From Elioraea tepidiphila DSM 17972 (GTDB lineage: Bacteria > Pseudomonadota > Alphaproteobacteria > Acetobacterales > Acetobacteraceae): a stretch of DNA of 64,000 bases. Numbering within the stretch: position 1 is the stretch's first letter; the number at the start of each line of letters is the position of its first letter. Both the position numbers and the translations under genes were made by a program. The notes under the pieces are model-generated. The model was not told the DNA's origin and did not search any database. It worked only from the letters and a program-made list of their open reading frames with translations. Shown here piece after piece: positions 55,794 to 64,000 of the stretch. The stretch is taken from contig NZ_KB899913.1 of the NCBI RefSeq assembly GCF_000378465.1, positions 1 to 64,000 on the forward strand, given 5' to 3'.

Positions 55794-56263
55794 GGTCCGC
55801 TGCGGTCCTCGTCCGGCCCCAGCACCAGGTCGAGCAGGATCGTGACGATCCAGAGGGCCGCGCCGGTCACCACCGCCGCGTAGAGGTATTGGAGCGAGAC
55901 CCCGAGCGCGGTGTAGCGGTCATAGGCTGTGAGCTCGATCAGGCCGAGCCCCTTCCACGCGAGCAGCCCGAGCAGGACGACCGCGAGCGCAGCCGCGAAG
56001 CCGCGCAGCGTGCGCGCAAGCCCGGGCGGGGCACGGTCCGACACGAGCTCGATCCGCATGTGCCGCGCGCGCGAGGCCGCGATCAGCACCAGCCACACGA
56101 ACAGCAGCCGTGTGAGCTCCTCACCCCACGGCATCGGCACGCCGAGCAGGTAGCGTGCGGTGACCTGCGCCACCGTGACCGCGAGCACGCCGAGCAGGAG
56201 CAGCGCGGCGGTGATGTCGAGCAGACGTCCCAGCAGCCGCCGCGCCGCCCGCGCCGCGATCAC
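55790..56263 (-). CDS. dctQ: TRAP transporter small permease DctQ
   Basis: The 157-residue protein has four transmembrane segments and the family signature GVPMPWGEELTRLLFVWLVLIAASRA. It starts at GTG 56263, whose last two bases belong to the dctP stop (GTGA). Translation is thus coupled on both sides. Confidence 0.92.
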   Translation of the reverse strand: MIAARAARRLLGRLLDITAALLLLGVLAVTVAQVTARYLLGVPMPWGEELTRLLFVWLVLIAASRARHMRIELVSDRAPPGLARTLRGFAAALAVVLLGLLAWKGLGLIELTAYDRYTALGVSLQYLYAAVVTGAALWIVTILLDLVLGPDEDRSGP

Positions 56264-57237
56264 CGTGCCGCCAGGATCGCGTCGATCAGCGCCGAGCCGT
56301 GCTGCGCGACGAAGATGGCCTTCACCGGCTCGAACGCGAGCCTGCGGAAGGCTTCCGTATCGACCCGCTCGACCACCTCGACACCGGCCGCCTTGATGGT
56401 GGCAAGGTCCTGCCCTTCCTGCTCGCGGTTGAGCCGGCGCTGCAGCACCGCCGCCTCGCGCGCGGCATCGAGCAAGGCCTTCTGGTGTGCTTCGGGCAGC
56501 GCGCGGAACCTGGCGAGGTTCATCGACACGATCGAGACCGTGTAGGCGTGGTCGGTGAAGGAGAGGTGGCGCTGCACCTCCTGGAATCGGTTGGAGCGGA
56601 TGATGTTGAGCGGGTTCTCCTGCCCGTCCACCGCGCGCGTCTCCAGCGCCAGATAGACCTCGGTGAAGGCCATCGGTGTCGGATTCGCCCCCCAGAGCCG
56701 GAAGGCCTCGACATGGGCGGGGTTCGGCGTGGTGCGGATCTTCAGCCCCTGGAGGTCGGCCGGGGTGACGATCGGGCGACGGCTGTTGGTGATCTTGCGG
56801 AAGCCGATCTCCCAGAACGCAAGCCCCTTCATCCGGTGCTTCTCGAGCTCGGCGAGCAGGCCCCGGCCGACCTCGCCGTCCACGACCCGATAGACATGCT
56901 CGTGGCTTGTGAACAGGAACGGGATATCGAGCCCGTTCAGCTTCGGCTCGAACCGTGTGTAGAACGGATTGCCGGTCTGGCCGATATCGATCGTGCCGAG
57001 CCGTACGCCCTCCAGGATCGCCGGGTCGTTGCCGAGCTCGCCGGCCGGGTGGATCGAGATCCGGAGCTGCCCGTTGGTGGCGCGCGCGACCTGCTCGGCC
57101 ATGTGCACCGCGGCGGCGTGGTGCGTGTCGCTGGTCGGCTGGGTGTGCGCGAAGCGCAGCGTGGTCTGCGCCTCGGCGGCGAGCGCCACGGCGACGGCGA
57201 GTGCTGCGCCCAGCAGCACGGGGTGGGCAGTGCGCAT
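56260..57237 (-). CDS. dctP: TRAP transporter solute-binding protein DctP
   Basis: A 325-residue periplasmic protein with a signal peptide (residues 1-20, ending AAEA) and the DctP fold: TTLRFAHTQPTSDTHHAAAVHMAEQV, then GRGLLAELEKHRMKGLAFWEIGFRKITNSRRPI, and KIRTTPNPAHVEAFRLWGANPTPMAFTEVYLALETRAVDGQENP. The arginine in KIRTTP is the conserved carboxylate ligand. The start at 57237 has a GGGAGGAA ribosome site. Substrate unknown. Confidence 0.94.
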   Translation of the reverse strand: MRTAHPVLLGAALAVAVALAAEAQTTLRFAHTQPTSDTHHAAAVHMAEQVARATNGQLRISIHPAGELGNDPAILEGVRLGTIDIGQTGNPFYTRFEPKLNGLDIPFLFTSHEHVYRVVDGEVGRGLLAELEKHRMKGLAFWEIGFRKITNSRRPIVTPADLQGLKIRTTPNPAHVEAFRLWGANPTPMAFTEVYLALETRAVDGQENPLNIIRSNRFQEVQRHLSFTDHAYTVSIVSMNLARFRALPEAHQKALLDAAREAAVLQRRLNREQEGQDLATIKAAGVEVVERVDTEAFRRLAFEPVKAIFVAQHGSALIDAILAAR

Positions 57238-57305
57238 GGACCGGCATTCCTCCCTCGGGTTTCGTTGAGGCTTGCAAACCAATCGCAGCGTGTCAAACAC
57301 CGGTC

Positions 57306-58196
57306 ATGGATGGTGCACATCTCCTCGTGTTCGGCCTCGGCTACACGGGCGGCGTGATCGCGCGCACGGCGCGCGCGTCCGGCTGGCAGGTCACGGTCGT
57401 CACGCGTGATCCGGCGCGGGCCGAGGCCCGGGCGTTGGCGCAGGGCGGGATCGGTGTGGCGCCATTCGCCGATCCAGCGGCCGCTCTCGCGGGGGCGACG
57501 CGTCTGGTCGCCACCGCCGCGCCGGGCGAGGCCGGCGATCCCGTGCTGGCGAGGCACGCGGACGCAATCGCGTCCGCGCCAGCGTTGCGGTGGATCGGCT
57601 ACCTCTCCACCACCGGCGTCTATGGCGACCGCGGCGGCGCGTGGGTGGACGAGAACACCGCGCCGGCCCCCGGTCAGGACCGCAGCCGGCGGCGCCGTGG
57701 CGCGGAACACGCGTGGGAGGCCATGGCGGCAAGGCGCGGCGCCTCGCTCGACCTGATCCGGCTCGCCGGCATCTACGGGCCGGGGCGTTCGGCGCTGGAT
57801 GACGTGCGCAGCGGCCGGGCGCAGCGCATCGTCAAGCCGGGGCACGCGTTCAGCCGCATCCATGTCGCCGACATCGCTGGGCTCGTGCTGGCGGCGATGG
57901 CGCGACCGGACGGCGTGCGGGTGCTGCACGGCGCGGATGACCTGCCCGCGCCCTCGGCCGAGGTGATCGCGGAAGCCGCCCGTCTCCTCGGCCTCCCATC
58001 CCCGCCAGAGGTGCCGTTCGAGGAGGCCGCGCGCACCCTGTCGCCGATGGCGCTGTCGTTCTGGGTGGAGAGTCGCAAGGTCGCGAACGCGATCACCAAG
58101 GCCGCGACCGGCTGGGCGCCGCGCTACCCGACCTACCGCGAGGGGCTAGCCGCCATCCTGGCCGAGGAGCGCGGCGAGGGTGCGGCCCAGCAGTGA
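57306..58196 (+). CDS. NAD-dependent epimerase/SDR-like protein
   Basis: A 296-residue Rossmann protein with the nucleotide motif LVFGLGYTGGVIAR (GxGxxG near residue 10), a YLSTTGVYGDRGGAW segment, and IRLAGIYGPGRSALDD. The YeeZ-like extended SDRs share this layout. The usual YxxxK is not clear here, so redox activity is not certain. The last 51 bases overlap the 3' end of the opposite hydrolase gene. Confidence 0.82.
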   Translation: MDGAHLLVFGLGYTGGVIARTARASGWQVTVVTRDPARAEARALAQGGIGVAPFADPAAALAGATRLVATAAPGEAGDPVLARHADAIASAPALRWIGYLSTTGVYGDRGGAWVDENTAPAPGQDRSRRRRGAEHAWEAMAARRGASLDLIRLAGIYGPGRSALDDVRSGRAQRIVKPGHAFSRIHVADIAGLVLAAMARPDGVRVLHGADDLPAPSAEVIAEAARLLGLPSPPEVPFEEAARTLSPMALSFWVESRKVANAITKAATGWAPRYPTYREGLAAILAEERGEGAAQQ

Positions 58197-58901
58197 CAGG
58201 TCGGCCTCGCGCGAGAGCCGGTGGTCGCCGTCCTTGATGAGCGTCACCTGCACGTCCTCGGCGGCGAGGCGCTCGGCGAGGCGCAGGCTGGTCTGCCATG
58301 GCACCGCGTCGTCCTGTTGCCCGTGCAGCAGGCGCACAGGGCAGGCGAGCGGGATCGGGCCGCGCAGCCTCAGATGCCGCCGCCCGTCCTCGATCAGCGC
58401 ACGCGTGTAGGGGTAGCCCGCCGGGTCGTAGGGGTTTGGCTCGATGACGATGCCGTCGCGCAGCAGCGTGGCGCGCGTCGCCTCGTCCCAGCGCGCCCAC
58501 AGCAGCTCCTCGGTGAAGTCGGGCGCAGCGGCGATGCCGACCAGCGCCGCCACCCCGTCCGGGCGCGCAAGCGCGACGTTGAGCATCGCCCAGCCGCCCA
58601 TCGAGGAGCCGACGAGCACCACCGGCCCTTCGATCAGGCGATCGAGCACCGCGAGCGCATCCGCCGACCAGGCGCCGATCGTGCCGTCCTCGAAGCGGCC
58701 TGCCGAGGCGCCGTGGCCCGTGTAGTCGAAACGCAGGAAGCCCTGACCGCGCGCGCGGCACCACGCCTCCAGGAAGGTCGCCTTGGTGCCGGTCATGTCG
58801 CTGCGCAGGCCGCCGAGGAACAGCACGGTCGGGCGCCGCCCGGGGGTCATCACGTAGGCGATCCGGCCGTTGGGCCCGTCCAGCATCGCGTATCCGTCCA
58901 T
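58146..58901 (-). CDS. Alpha/beta hydrolase
   Basis: A 251-residue serine hydrolase. It has FLGGLRSDMTGTKA at the oxyanion loop, VGSSMGGWAML as nucleophile elbow, GQQDDAVPW for the acid, and KDGDHRLSREADL for the histidine. It resembles the prolyl/peptidyl or palmitoyl-thioesterase ABHD10 type. The start at 58901 with AGGAG is clear. It overlaps the plus-strand gene at its 3' end. Confidence 0.87.
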   Translation of the reverse strand: MDGYAMLDGPNGRIAYVMTPGRRPTVLFLGGLRSDMTGTKATFLEAWCRARGQGFLRFDYTGHGASAGRFEDGTIGAWSADALAVLDRLIEGPVVLVGSSMGGWAMLNVALARPDGVAALVGIAAAPDFTEELLWARWDEATRATLLRDGIVIEPNPYDPAGYPYTRALIEDGRRHLRLRGPIPLACPVRLLHGQQDDAVPWQTSLRLAERLAAEDVQVTLIKDGDHRLSREADLSLLGRTLAALLGQDGG

Positions 58902-58947
58902 CCGAGACTCCTGTCCGCGTCCTTCCTGCGTGCTATCACGCCATGGA

Positions 58948-60087
58948 ATGTCCGCCGATTCGCTCCCGCCCGCGGTGCTCCAGGTCCTGCCGATGCTGGA
59001 GACGGGCGGCGTCGAGCGCGGCACGATCGAGGTCGCCGAGGCGTTGGTGCGCGCCGGGTTCCGCGCCCTGGTCGCCTCGGCCGGCGGGCGGCTGGTGCCG
59101 GAACTCACCCATCTCGGTGTCGAACACATCGGCCTGCCGCTCGCCTCCAAGGACCCCTGGGTGATGTGGCGCAACGCGACCAAGCTGGCTCAGGTGATTC
59201 GCGAGCATCGGATCGACATCGTGCATGCGCGGTCGCGCGCCCCGGCCTGGAGCGCGCGCCTCGCCGTGCGCCGCACCGGCGCGCGCTGGGTGACGACTTA
59301 TCACGGCACCTACAACGAGGGCTTTCCGCTCAAGCGCCGCTACAACGCCGTAATGGCCTCGGGCGAGCGGGTGATCGCGATCAGCGCCTTCATCGCCGAG
59401 CACCTGATCGAACGCCACGGCACGGATCCCGCGCGCGTGCGGATCATTCCGCGCGGCGTCGATCCGCGCCGCTTCGATCCCGCCATCGTCTCCGGCGAGC
59501 GGATCGTGAAGCTCGCGCGCGCCTGGCGCATCCCCGACGACGCGCCGGTGGTGCTGCTGCCCGGGCGGCTCACGCGCTGGAAGGGCCAGGAGCTGCTGAT
59601 CGAGGCACTCGGCCGGATGGCGCGGCGCGACGCGGTCGCGGTGCTGGCCGGCGACGACCAGGGGCGACACGGCTACCGCGCCCGACTCGAGGTGCTGGCC
59701 GAGCGGCTGGGGCTTGGCGCGCGCGTACGTATCGTCGGCGACTGCCCCGACATGCCGGCCGCGCTCATGCTGGCCGATGTCGCCGTCAGCGCCTCGATCG
59801 AGCCGGAGGCGTTCGGCCGCGTCGTCGTCGAGGCGCAGGCGATGGGTCGGCCGGTGGTTGTGACCGCCCACGGCGGGGCGTTGGAGACCGTCTCGCCAGG
59901 CGAGACCGGCCTCCTGGTGCCGCCGGGCGACGCCGCCGCCTTGGCGACCGCGCTCGATCAGGTGCTGTCGCTCGACGAGGAAACACGCGCCGCCCTTGGC
60001 GCGCGGGCACGCGAGGCGGTGCTTGCCCGCTACACCACCGAACGGATGTGCGCGGCGACCCTGGACGTGTACCGCGAGCTCCTGTGA
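58948..60087 (+). CDS. Family 4 glycosyltransferase
   Basis: A 379-residue GT-B enzyme. The acceptor side opens LPMLETGGVERGTIEVAEALVRAGF. The donor side has RIIPRGVDPRRFDPA, LLPGRLTRWKGQELLIEAL, and EPEAFGRVVVEAQAMGRPVV with the E-x7-E pair. It transfers a sugar from a nucleotide donor, probably in lipopolysaccharide or other surface glycan assembly. No other sugar genes are next to it. The start at 58948 is preferred over the longer frame. Confidence 0.9.
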   Translation: MSADSLPPAVLQVLPMLETGGVERGTIEVAEALVRAGFRALVASAGGRLVPELTHLGVEHIGLPLASKDPWVMWRNATKLAQVIREHRIDIVHARSRAPAWSARLAVRRTGARWVTTYHGTYNEGFPLKRRYNAVMASGERVIAISAFIAEHLIERHGTDPARVRIIPRGVDPRRFDPAIVSGERIVKLARAWRIPDDAPVVLLPGRLTRWKGQELLIEALGRMARRDAVAVLAGDDQGRHGYRARLEVLAERLGLGARVRIVGDCPDMPAALMLADVAVSASIEPEAFGRVVVEAQAMGRPVVVTAHGGALETVSPGETGLLVPPGDAAALATALDQVLSLDEETRAALGARAREAVLARYTTERMCAATLDVYRELL

Positions 60088-60154
60088 CCCGGCCCCGGTT
60101 GTCAGGGGCCCGCCCCGGCGCGAGACTGCCCACGAAAGCCGAGAGGAGGACGCC

Positions 60155-61552
60155 ATGATCCCCAACTCCCTGCACGCGCGCGACATCGCCTCGCTGGTGC
60201 ACCAGCAGAGCGACCTCGACGCCTTCAACCGCGAGGGCGGCATGATCGTCGCGCGCGGCGAGGGCTGCCGCGTCTGGGACGTCGAGGGCCGCGAGTACAT
60301 CGAGGCGATGGCGGGGCTGTGGTGCGCCTCGCTCGGCTTCAGCGAGAAGCGGCTCGCCGATGCCGCCTACAAGCAGCTGCTGACCCTGCCCTACTACCAC
60401 ACCTTCTTCCAGAAGGGGCACGAGCCGGCGATCGAGCTCGCCGAGCGGCTGCTGGCCCTCGCGCCGCGCTGCCCGGACGGCAAGAAGCTCGCGCGCGCGG
60501 CCTTCCAGTGCTCGGGATCGGAGGCGAACGACGCCGCGATCAAGATGATCTGGTACTATAACAACCTGCGCGGCCGGCCGAAGAAGAAGAAGCTGATCGG
60601 GCGCATCCGCGGCTATCACGGCAACACGGTCGCGGCCGCCTCGCTGTCGGGCCAGCCGCACATGCACGCCGATTTCGACCTCCCCTACGGCGACCGCTTC
60701 CTGCACATCGACAACCCGAACTACTACCGCTTCCACCACGAGGGCGAGACCGAGGAAGAGTTCAGCGCGCGCATGGCCAAGAACCTCGAGGCGCTGATCG
60801 AGCAGGAAGGGCCTGAGAACATCGCCGCCTTCTTCGCCGAGCCGGTGCAGGGCGGCGGCGGCGCGATCACGCCGCCCAAGGGCTATTTCGACCTGATCCA
60901 GCCGATCCTGCGCAAGCACGACATCCTGTTCGTCGCCGACGAGGTGATCTGCGGCTTCGGCCGCACCGGCAACATGTGGGGCTGCGACACCTACGGCATC
61001 GCGCCCGACATCCTCACCTGCGCCAAGCAGCTTACCGCTTCGTATCAGCCGCTCAGCGCCACGCTGATCAACGCCGAGATCCACGAGACCCTGATCGAGG
61101 GCAGCAGGAAGAACGGGAGTTTCGGCCACGGCTTCACCTATGGCGGGCACCCGGTGGCGTGCGCGGTCGGCGTCGAGGCGCTGAAGATCTACGCGGAGCG
61201 CGACATCGTCGCGCATGTGAAGCGCGTCTCGCCGGTGTTCCTCGCGGCGCTGGAGGAGGCGCGCGCGCATCCCCTGGTGGGCGACGTGCGCGGCATCGGC
61301 CTGATCGCCGGCGTCGAGGTGGTGGCCGACAAACGCACGCGCGAGCCGTTCCCGCCGGCGCTGAAGGCCGGGCTCGCGGTGCAGAAAGGTTGCGAGGACG
61401 AGGGGCTGATCGTGCGCGCGATCGGCGACCGCATCGCCTTCACCCCGCCGCTCATCATCACCGAGGACGAGGCGCGGGAGATCGGCGCGCGGCTCCGGCG
61501 CGGGCTCGATCGCGCGATGCCTGCGCTCAGGCCCGCGCTCGCCGCCGAGTGA
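60155..61552 (+). CDS. Class III PLP-dependent aminotransferase (omega-transaminase type)
   Basis: The 465-residue enzyme has CSGSEANDAAIKMIWYY, HGNTVAAASLSG, ADEVICGFGRTG (D262) and TCAKQLTASYQPLSA with the Schiff-base lysine K291. These match beta-alanine/omega-amino acid or putrescine pyruvate transaminases. Likely donors are terminal amines such as taurine, beta-alanine or GABA. A GAGAGGAGGA ribosome site precedes it, and it is coupled to the SDR gene after it. Confidence 0.93.
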   Translation: MIPNSLHARDIASLVHQQSDLDAFNREGGMIVARGEGCRVWDVEGREYIEAMAGLWCASLGFSEKRLADAAYKQLLTLPYYHTFFQKGHEPAIELAERLLALAPRCPDGKKLARAAFQCSGSEANDAAIKMIWYYNNLRGRPKKKKLIGRIRGYHGNTVAAASLSGQPHMHADFDLPYGDRFLHIDNPNYYRFHHEGETEEEFSARMAKNLEALIEQEGPENIAAFFAEPVQGGGGAITPPKGYFDLIQPILRKHDILFVADEVICGFGRTGNMWGCDTYGIAPDILTCAKQLTASYQPLSATLINAEIHETLIEGSRKNGSFGHGFTYGGHPVACAVGVEALKIYAERDIVAHVKRVSPVFLAALEEARAHPLVGDVRGIGLIAGVEVVADKRTREPFPPALKAGLAVQKGCEDEGLIVRAIGDRIAFTPPLIITEDEAREIGARLRRGLDRAMPALRPALAAE

Positions 61553-62292
61553 GCGCGCTCGCGGGGCGGGTCGCGCTCGTCACCGGCGCGGGCAGGAACA
61601 TCGGCCGGGCGATCGCACTCACGCTCGCCCGCGACGGTGCGGCCGTGGTCGTGAACGGACGATCGGACCGGGCGGCGATCGAGGCAATCGCCGCCGAGAT
61701 CGTCGCAGCCGGCGGCAGGGCCGTGCCGCAGCTCGCCGACGTGTCCGATCCGGACGTGGTCGCCGCGATGGCGCGCGTGGTCGCCGAGACCCTCGGTGGG
61801 GTCGATATCCTGGTGTCGAACGCGGGATTGCGCCGGCAGACGCCGTTCACCGAGATGTCCTACGCCGAGTGGCGCGAGATCCTGTCAGTCGCGCTCGACG
61901 GGGCGTTCCTGCTCGCCCGCGCCTTCGTGCCGCAGATGATCGCGCGCGGCGGCGGCGCGATCGTCGCGCTTTCGGGCATCTCGCACCATGTCGGCACGCC
62001 GAACCGCGCGCATGTCTCGGCTTCCAAGGCGGGGCTGGAGGGGCTTATGCGCTCCCTCGCGGTCGAGCTCGCGCCGCACAACATCCGCTGCAACTGCGTC
62101 GCCCCCGGCATGATCGATACGGTGCGCGGGGCGTCGGCCGGGGCATCGCCCGGCATGACGGGCGGCATCCCGCTTGGGCGCAAGGGCACGGTCGAAGAGA
62201 TCGCCGCGGTGGTGCGGCTGCTCGCCGGCCCCGAGGGCGGCTACATCACCGGCCAGACGGTGCACGTGAACGGCGGCGCGTTCCTGACCTGA
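61549..62292 (+). CDS. SDR-family protein with altered catalytic tyrosine
   Basis: A 247-residue SDR whose GTG start (61549) overlaps the transaminase stop by four bases. It has the TGAGRNIGR nucleotide motif, NAG at residue 91 and a possible serine in LSGIS. The YxxxK tyrosine position is V156, preceded by H155 (HVSASK), so the classical Tyr is absent although K160 is kept. It may use another acid or be a non-catalytic or differently reacting member. Operon with the transaminase suggests a semialdehyde or amine pathway. Confidence 0.85.
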   Translation: MSALAGRVALVTGAGRNIGRAIALTLARDGAAVVVNGRSDRAAIEAIAAEIVAAGGRAVPQLADVSDPDVVAAMARVVAETLGGVDILVSNAGLRRQTPFTEMSYAEWREILSVALDGAFLLARAFVPQMIARGGGAIVALSGISHHVGTPNRAHVSASKAGLEGLMRSLAVELAPHNIRCNCVAPGMIDTVRGASAGASPGMTGGIPLGRKGTVEEIAAVVRLLAGPEGGYITGQTVHVNGGAFLT

Positions 62293-62320
62293 GCGGCGCC
62301 ACCGCGCGGGACGCGCCGCG

Positions 62321-63187
62321 TCAAACGCGCCCCTTCCACGGCACGAGCCGGCGCTCGGCCGCGCGCATGCCGAGATCGAAGGCATAGGCAAAAGCGGCGA
62401 TCACAACGATGCCCATCATCACGAGGTCGGTACGCAGGAAGTTCGACGCGTTCAGCACCATCTGACCGAGCCCGACATTCGCCGCGACCATTTCGGCGGC
62501 GACCAGGGTCGTCCAGCCGAACCCGAGGGCAATGCGCATGCCGGTCAGGATATCGGGCAGTGCGGCCGGCACGATAACGTAGCGGACCAGCTGCACCCGC
62601 GTCGCGCCGAGCGAGAGCGCGGCGTTCACCTGCTCCGGCGCGACGCTGCGCACGCCGGCGCGCGCGGCGATCGCCAGTGGGGCAAAGCAGGCGAGATAGA
62701 TCAGCACGATCTTCGAGGCCTCGTCGATGCCGAACCAGATCACCACCAGCGGCAGATAAGCGAGAGGCGGCAGCGGCCGGTAGAACTCGATTGGCGGGTC
62801 GAGCACGCCGCGCGCGACGCGCGACACGCCCATCGCGATCCCCGCAGGGATCGCGGTGAGGCAGGCGAGTCCGAAGGCGCTCATCACCCGCAACAGGCTG
62901 AGTGCGGAGTGGCCGATCAGCGTCGCCTCGCCGATCGGCGTATGCAGCCCATCGATCAGCCGGTCGAGGACCACCCCTGGCGAGGCGAGAAAGAGTGGCG
63001 CGATCCAGCCCCGCGCGGTGGCGAGCCACCAGAGGGCGAGCAGGGCGAGGATGGTGGCGAGGCTGATCCCCGTCGCCTTGCGCGGATCGGGGAAGACGAA
63101 GCGGGCGACGGCGGGTTGGAGCGGCCGATCGCCCTCGCGGGTGCCGCCGCGCCCAGCATCCGGGGCCTCGCGCGCGGCACGTCTCAC
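62321..63187 (-). CDS. ABC transporter permease (TauC/SsuC type)
   Basis: A 288-residue inner-membrane protein with about six membrane segments and the conserved inner loop ([28 protein letters not shown]) typical of TauC/SsuC/NrtB permeases. It works with the ATPase downstream in coordinate but upstream in transcription. Its start overlaps that gene's stop by four bases. Sulfonate, taurine, nitrate or pyrimidine precursor uptake are all possible. Confidence 0.92.
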   Translation of the reverse strand: MRRAAREAPDAGRGGTREGDRPLQPAVARFVFPDPRKATGISLATILALLALWWLATARGWIAPLFLASPGVVLDRLIDGLHTPIGEATLIGHSALSLLRVMSAFGLACLTAIPAGIAMGVSRVARGVLDPPIEFYRPLPPLAYLPLVVIWFGIDEASKIVLIYLACFAPLAIAARAGVRSVAPEQVNAALSLGATRVQLVRYVIVPAALPDILTGMRIALGFGWTTLVAAEMVAANVGLGQMVLNASNFLRTDLVMMGIVVIAAFAYAFDLGMRAAERRLVPWKGRV

Positions 63188-63972
63188 GCCGACGGCCGCG
63201 CGCTGTTGCGGACCATCGCCAACACCTCCTCGCGCAGGGCGATGAAGCCCGCGTCGCTTTTCACCGCCCGGGCGTCGCGCGTCTCGACGTAGCGGCGCCC
63301 GAAGGCGACGGGCAGGCGGCGGACGATCCGACCTGGGCCCGGGCTCATCACCACGAGCTCGGTGGCGAGGAACAGCGCCTCCTCGACGCCGTGGGTGATG
63401 AACAGCATCGTCTTGCCCGAGGCTGCCCAGACGTCGAGCAACAGCTCCTGCAGCGTCTCTCGCGTGAGCGCATCGAGCGCGCCGAGCGGCTCATCCATCA
63501 GCAGCACCTGCGGATCGGCGGCGAGCGCCCTGGCAAGGCCGACCCGCTGCTGCTGACCGCCCGAGAGCGTGTAGACCGGACGATCGGCGAACTCGGCAAG
63601 CCCGACCAGGGCGAGCTTTGCCTCCGCGAGGGCGCGGCGCTCGGCCCGCCCGCGGCCGGCGAGGCGGGGCCCGAAGGCAACGTTCTCCCACACCGACAGC
63701 CAGGGTAGGAGGGCGTGCTTCTGGAACACCACGCCCCGGTCGGCGCCGGGGCGGGTCACCGGCCGGCCGGCGACGGTGACCCGTCCTGCGGAGGGCGCGA
63801 GGAAGCCGGCAATGCAGTTGAGCAGCGTCGTCTTGCCGCAGCCCGAGGCCCCGAGGGCGACGCAGAAGCCGCCCTCGGGGATGTCGAGATCGACCCTGTC
63901 GAGCGCCGTCAGCCAGCCGCCGCCCGGCAGCGGGAAGGCGACCGACAGCCCCTCGACCGAGACCGCCCCCAT
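63184..63972 (-). CDS. ABC transporter ATP-binding protein (TauB/SsuB type)
   Basis: A 262-residue ATPase with [19 protein letters not shown] (Walker A), [15 protein letters not shown] (signature), [11 protein letters not shown] (Walker B) and THGVEEAL (switch). The [18 protein letters not shown]-loop segment is of the TauB type. It is coupled to the permease. A binding protein would be expected upstream, and a frame there runs off the window edge. Confidence 0.94.
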   Translation of the reverse strand: MGAVSVEGLSVAFPLPGGGWLTALDRVDLDIPEGGFCVALGASGCGKTTLLNCIAGFLAPSAGRVTVAGRPVTRPGADRGVVFQKHALLPWLSVWENVAFGPRLAGRGRAERRALAEAKLALVGLAEFADRPVYTLSGGQQQRVGLARALAADPQVLLMDEPLGALDALTRETLQELLLDVWAASGKTMLFITHGVEEALFLATELVVMSPGPGRIVRRLPVAFGRRYVETRDARAVKSDAGFIALREEVLAMVRNSARPSA

Positions 63973-63973
63973 C

Positions 63974-64000
63974 TCAGGCGGCGGCGGAGGCGGCGAAGCG
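63974..64000 (-). CDS. C-terminal end of an upstream gene, perhaps the binding protein (partial)
   Basis: An open minus-strand frame enters from the right edge and ends with TGA at 63976-63974, reading RFAASAAA. It lies one base before the ATPase start. The usual TauABC-type order places a substrate-binding protein here, but only eight codons are visible. Confidence 0.35.
   Translation of the reverse strand, partial: RFAASAAA

Overview
The window is a very GC-rich chromosomal segment of an alphaproteobacterium. Codon use is strongly G/C-ended throughout, GTG and TTG starts are frequent, and several gene clusters are typical of the class. These are mutM-ubiE-coaBC-dut, rpsT-dnaA-dnaN-recF-gyrB, TPR protein-bamB-der, and a 1,565-residue NAD-glutamate dehydrogenase. 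My inference is Rhodospirillales, probably an Acetobacteraceae member; no rRNA or species-level marker is present to prove it. I found no tRNA, rRNA, CRISPR array, integrase, transposase or phage gene. The region looks like ordinary vertical chromosome, probably near the replication origin.

Layout. 1-10 kb: a broken PEP-CTERM-type gene behind a 16-G tract, pdxA, a haloacetate-dehalogenase-like hydrolase, a SCO1/SenC copper protein, a prenyl diphosphate synthase with its DUF2007 and methyltransferase neighbours, tsaD and hemC, and a cluster of lipoproteins that includes two tandem paralogues. 10-17 kb: SH3-domain, DsrE-like and MoeB-like proteins, gamma-carbonic anhydrase, dut, coaBC, ubiE (no ubiB), mutM, enoyl-CoA hydratase and rpsT. 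17-25 kb: the dnaA-dnaN-recF-gyrB replication block, with an unusual M23-like gene inserted between dnaN and recF. 24-33 kb: gamma-glutamyltransferase, a GST, a hydrolase and SDR pair, the TPR/bamB/der cluster and a DUF924 protein. 33-39 kb: a REP-like inverted repeat fused to the end of a sterol-desaturase-family gene, a NodB deacetylase, a beta-propeller, and an ABC/membrane-fusion exporter operon preceded by an FNR-like box.

39-64 kb: a TAXI-type TRAP transporter, a CBS-BON protein, an MFS carrier translationally coupled to NAD-glutamate dehydrogenase, and a run of exported proteins (OmpA-like, a two-repeat protein, a caspase-fold protein, a TPR protein). A DctPQM TRAP operon with a cyclase-family enzyme follows. 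The window ends with an SDR, a hydrolase, a GT4 glycosyltransferase, a class III aminotransferase coupled to an atypical SDR, and a TauBC-type ABC importer running off the right edge.

How the genes work together. Most genes are housekeeping: cofactor synthesis (PdxA, HemC, CoaBC, UbiE, prenyl synthase), DNA replication and repair, translation (RpsT, TsaD, Der) and envelope assembly (BamB). The accessory interest lies in four places: the decayed PEP-CTERM gene, the divergent enzymes with altered catalytic residues, the secreted-protein block at 49-54 kb where two genes share a near-identical promoter motif, and the putative oxygen-responsive promoter of the exporter operon. No single locus proves to be a new defence or mobile system.
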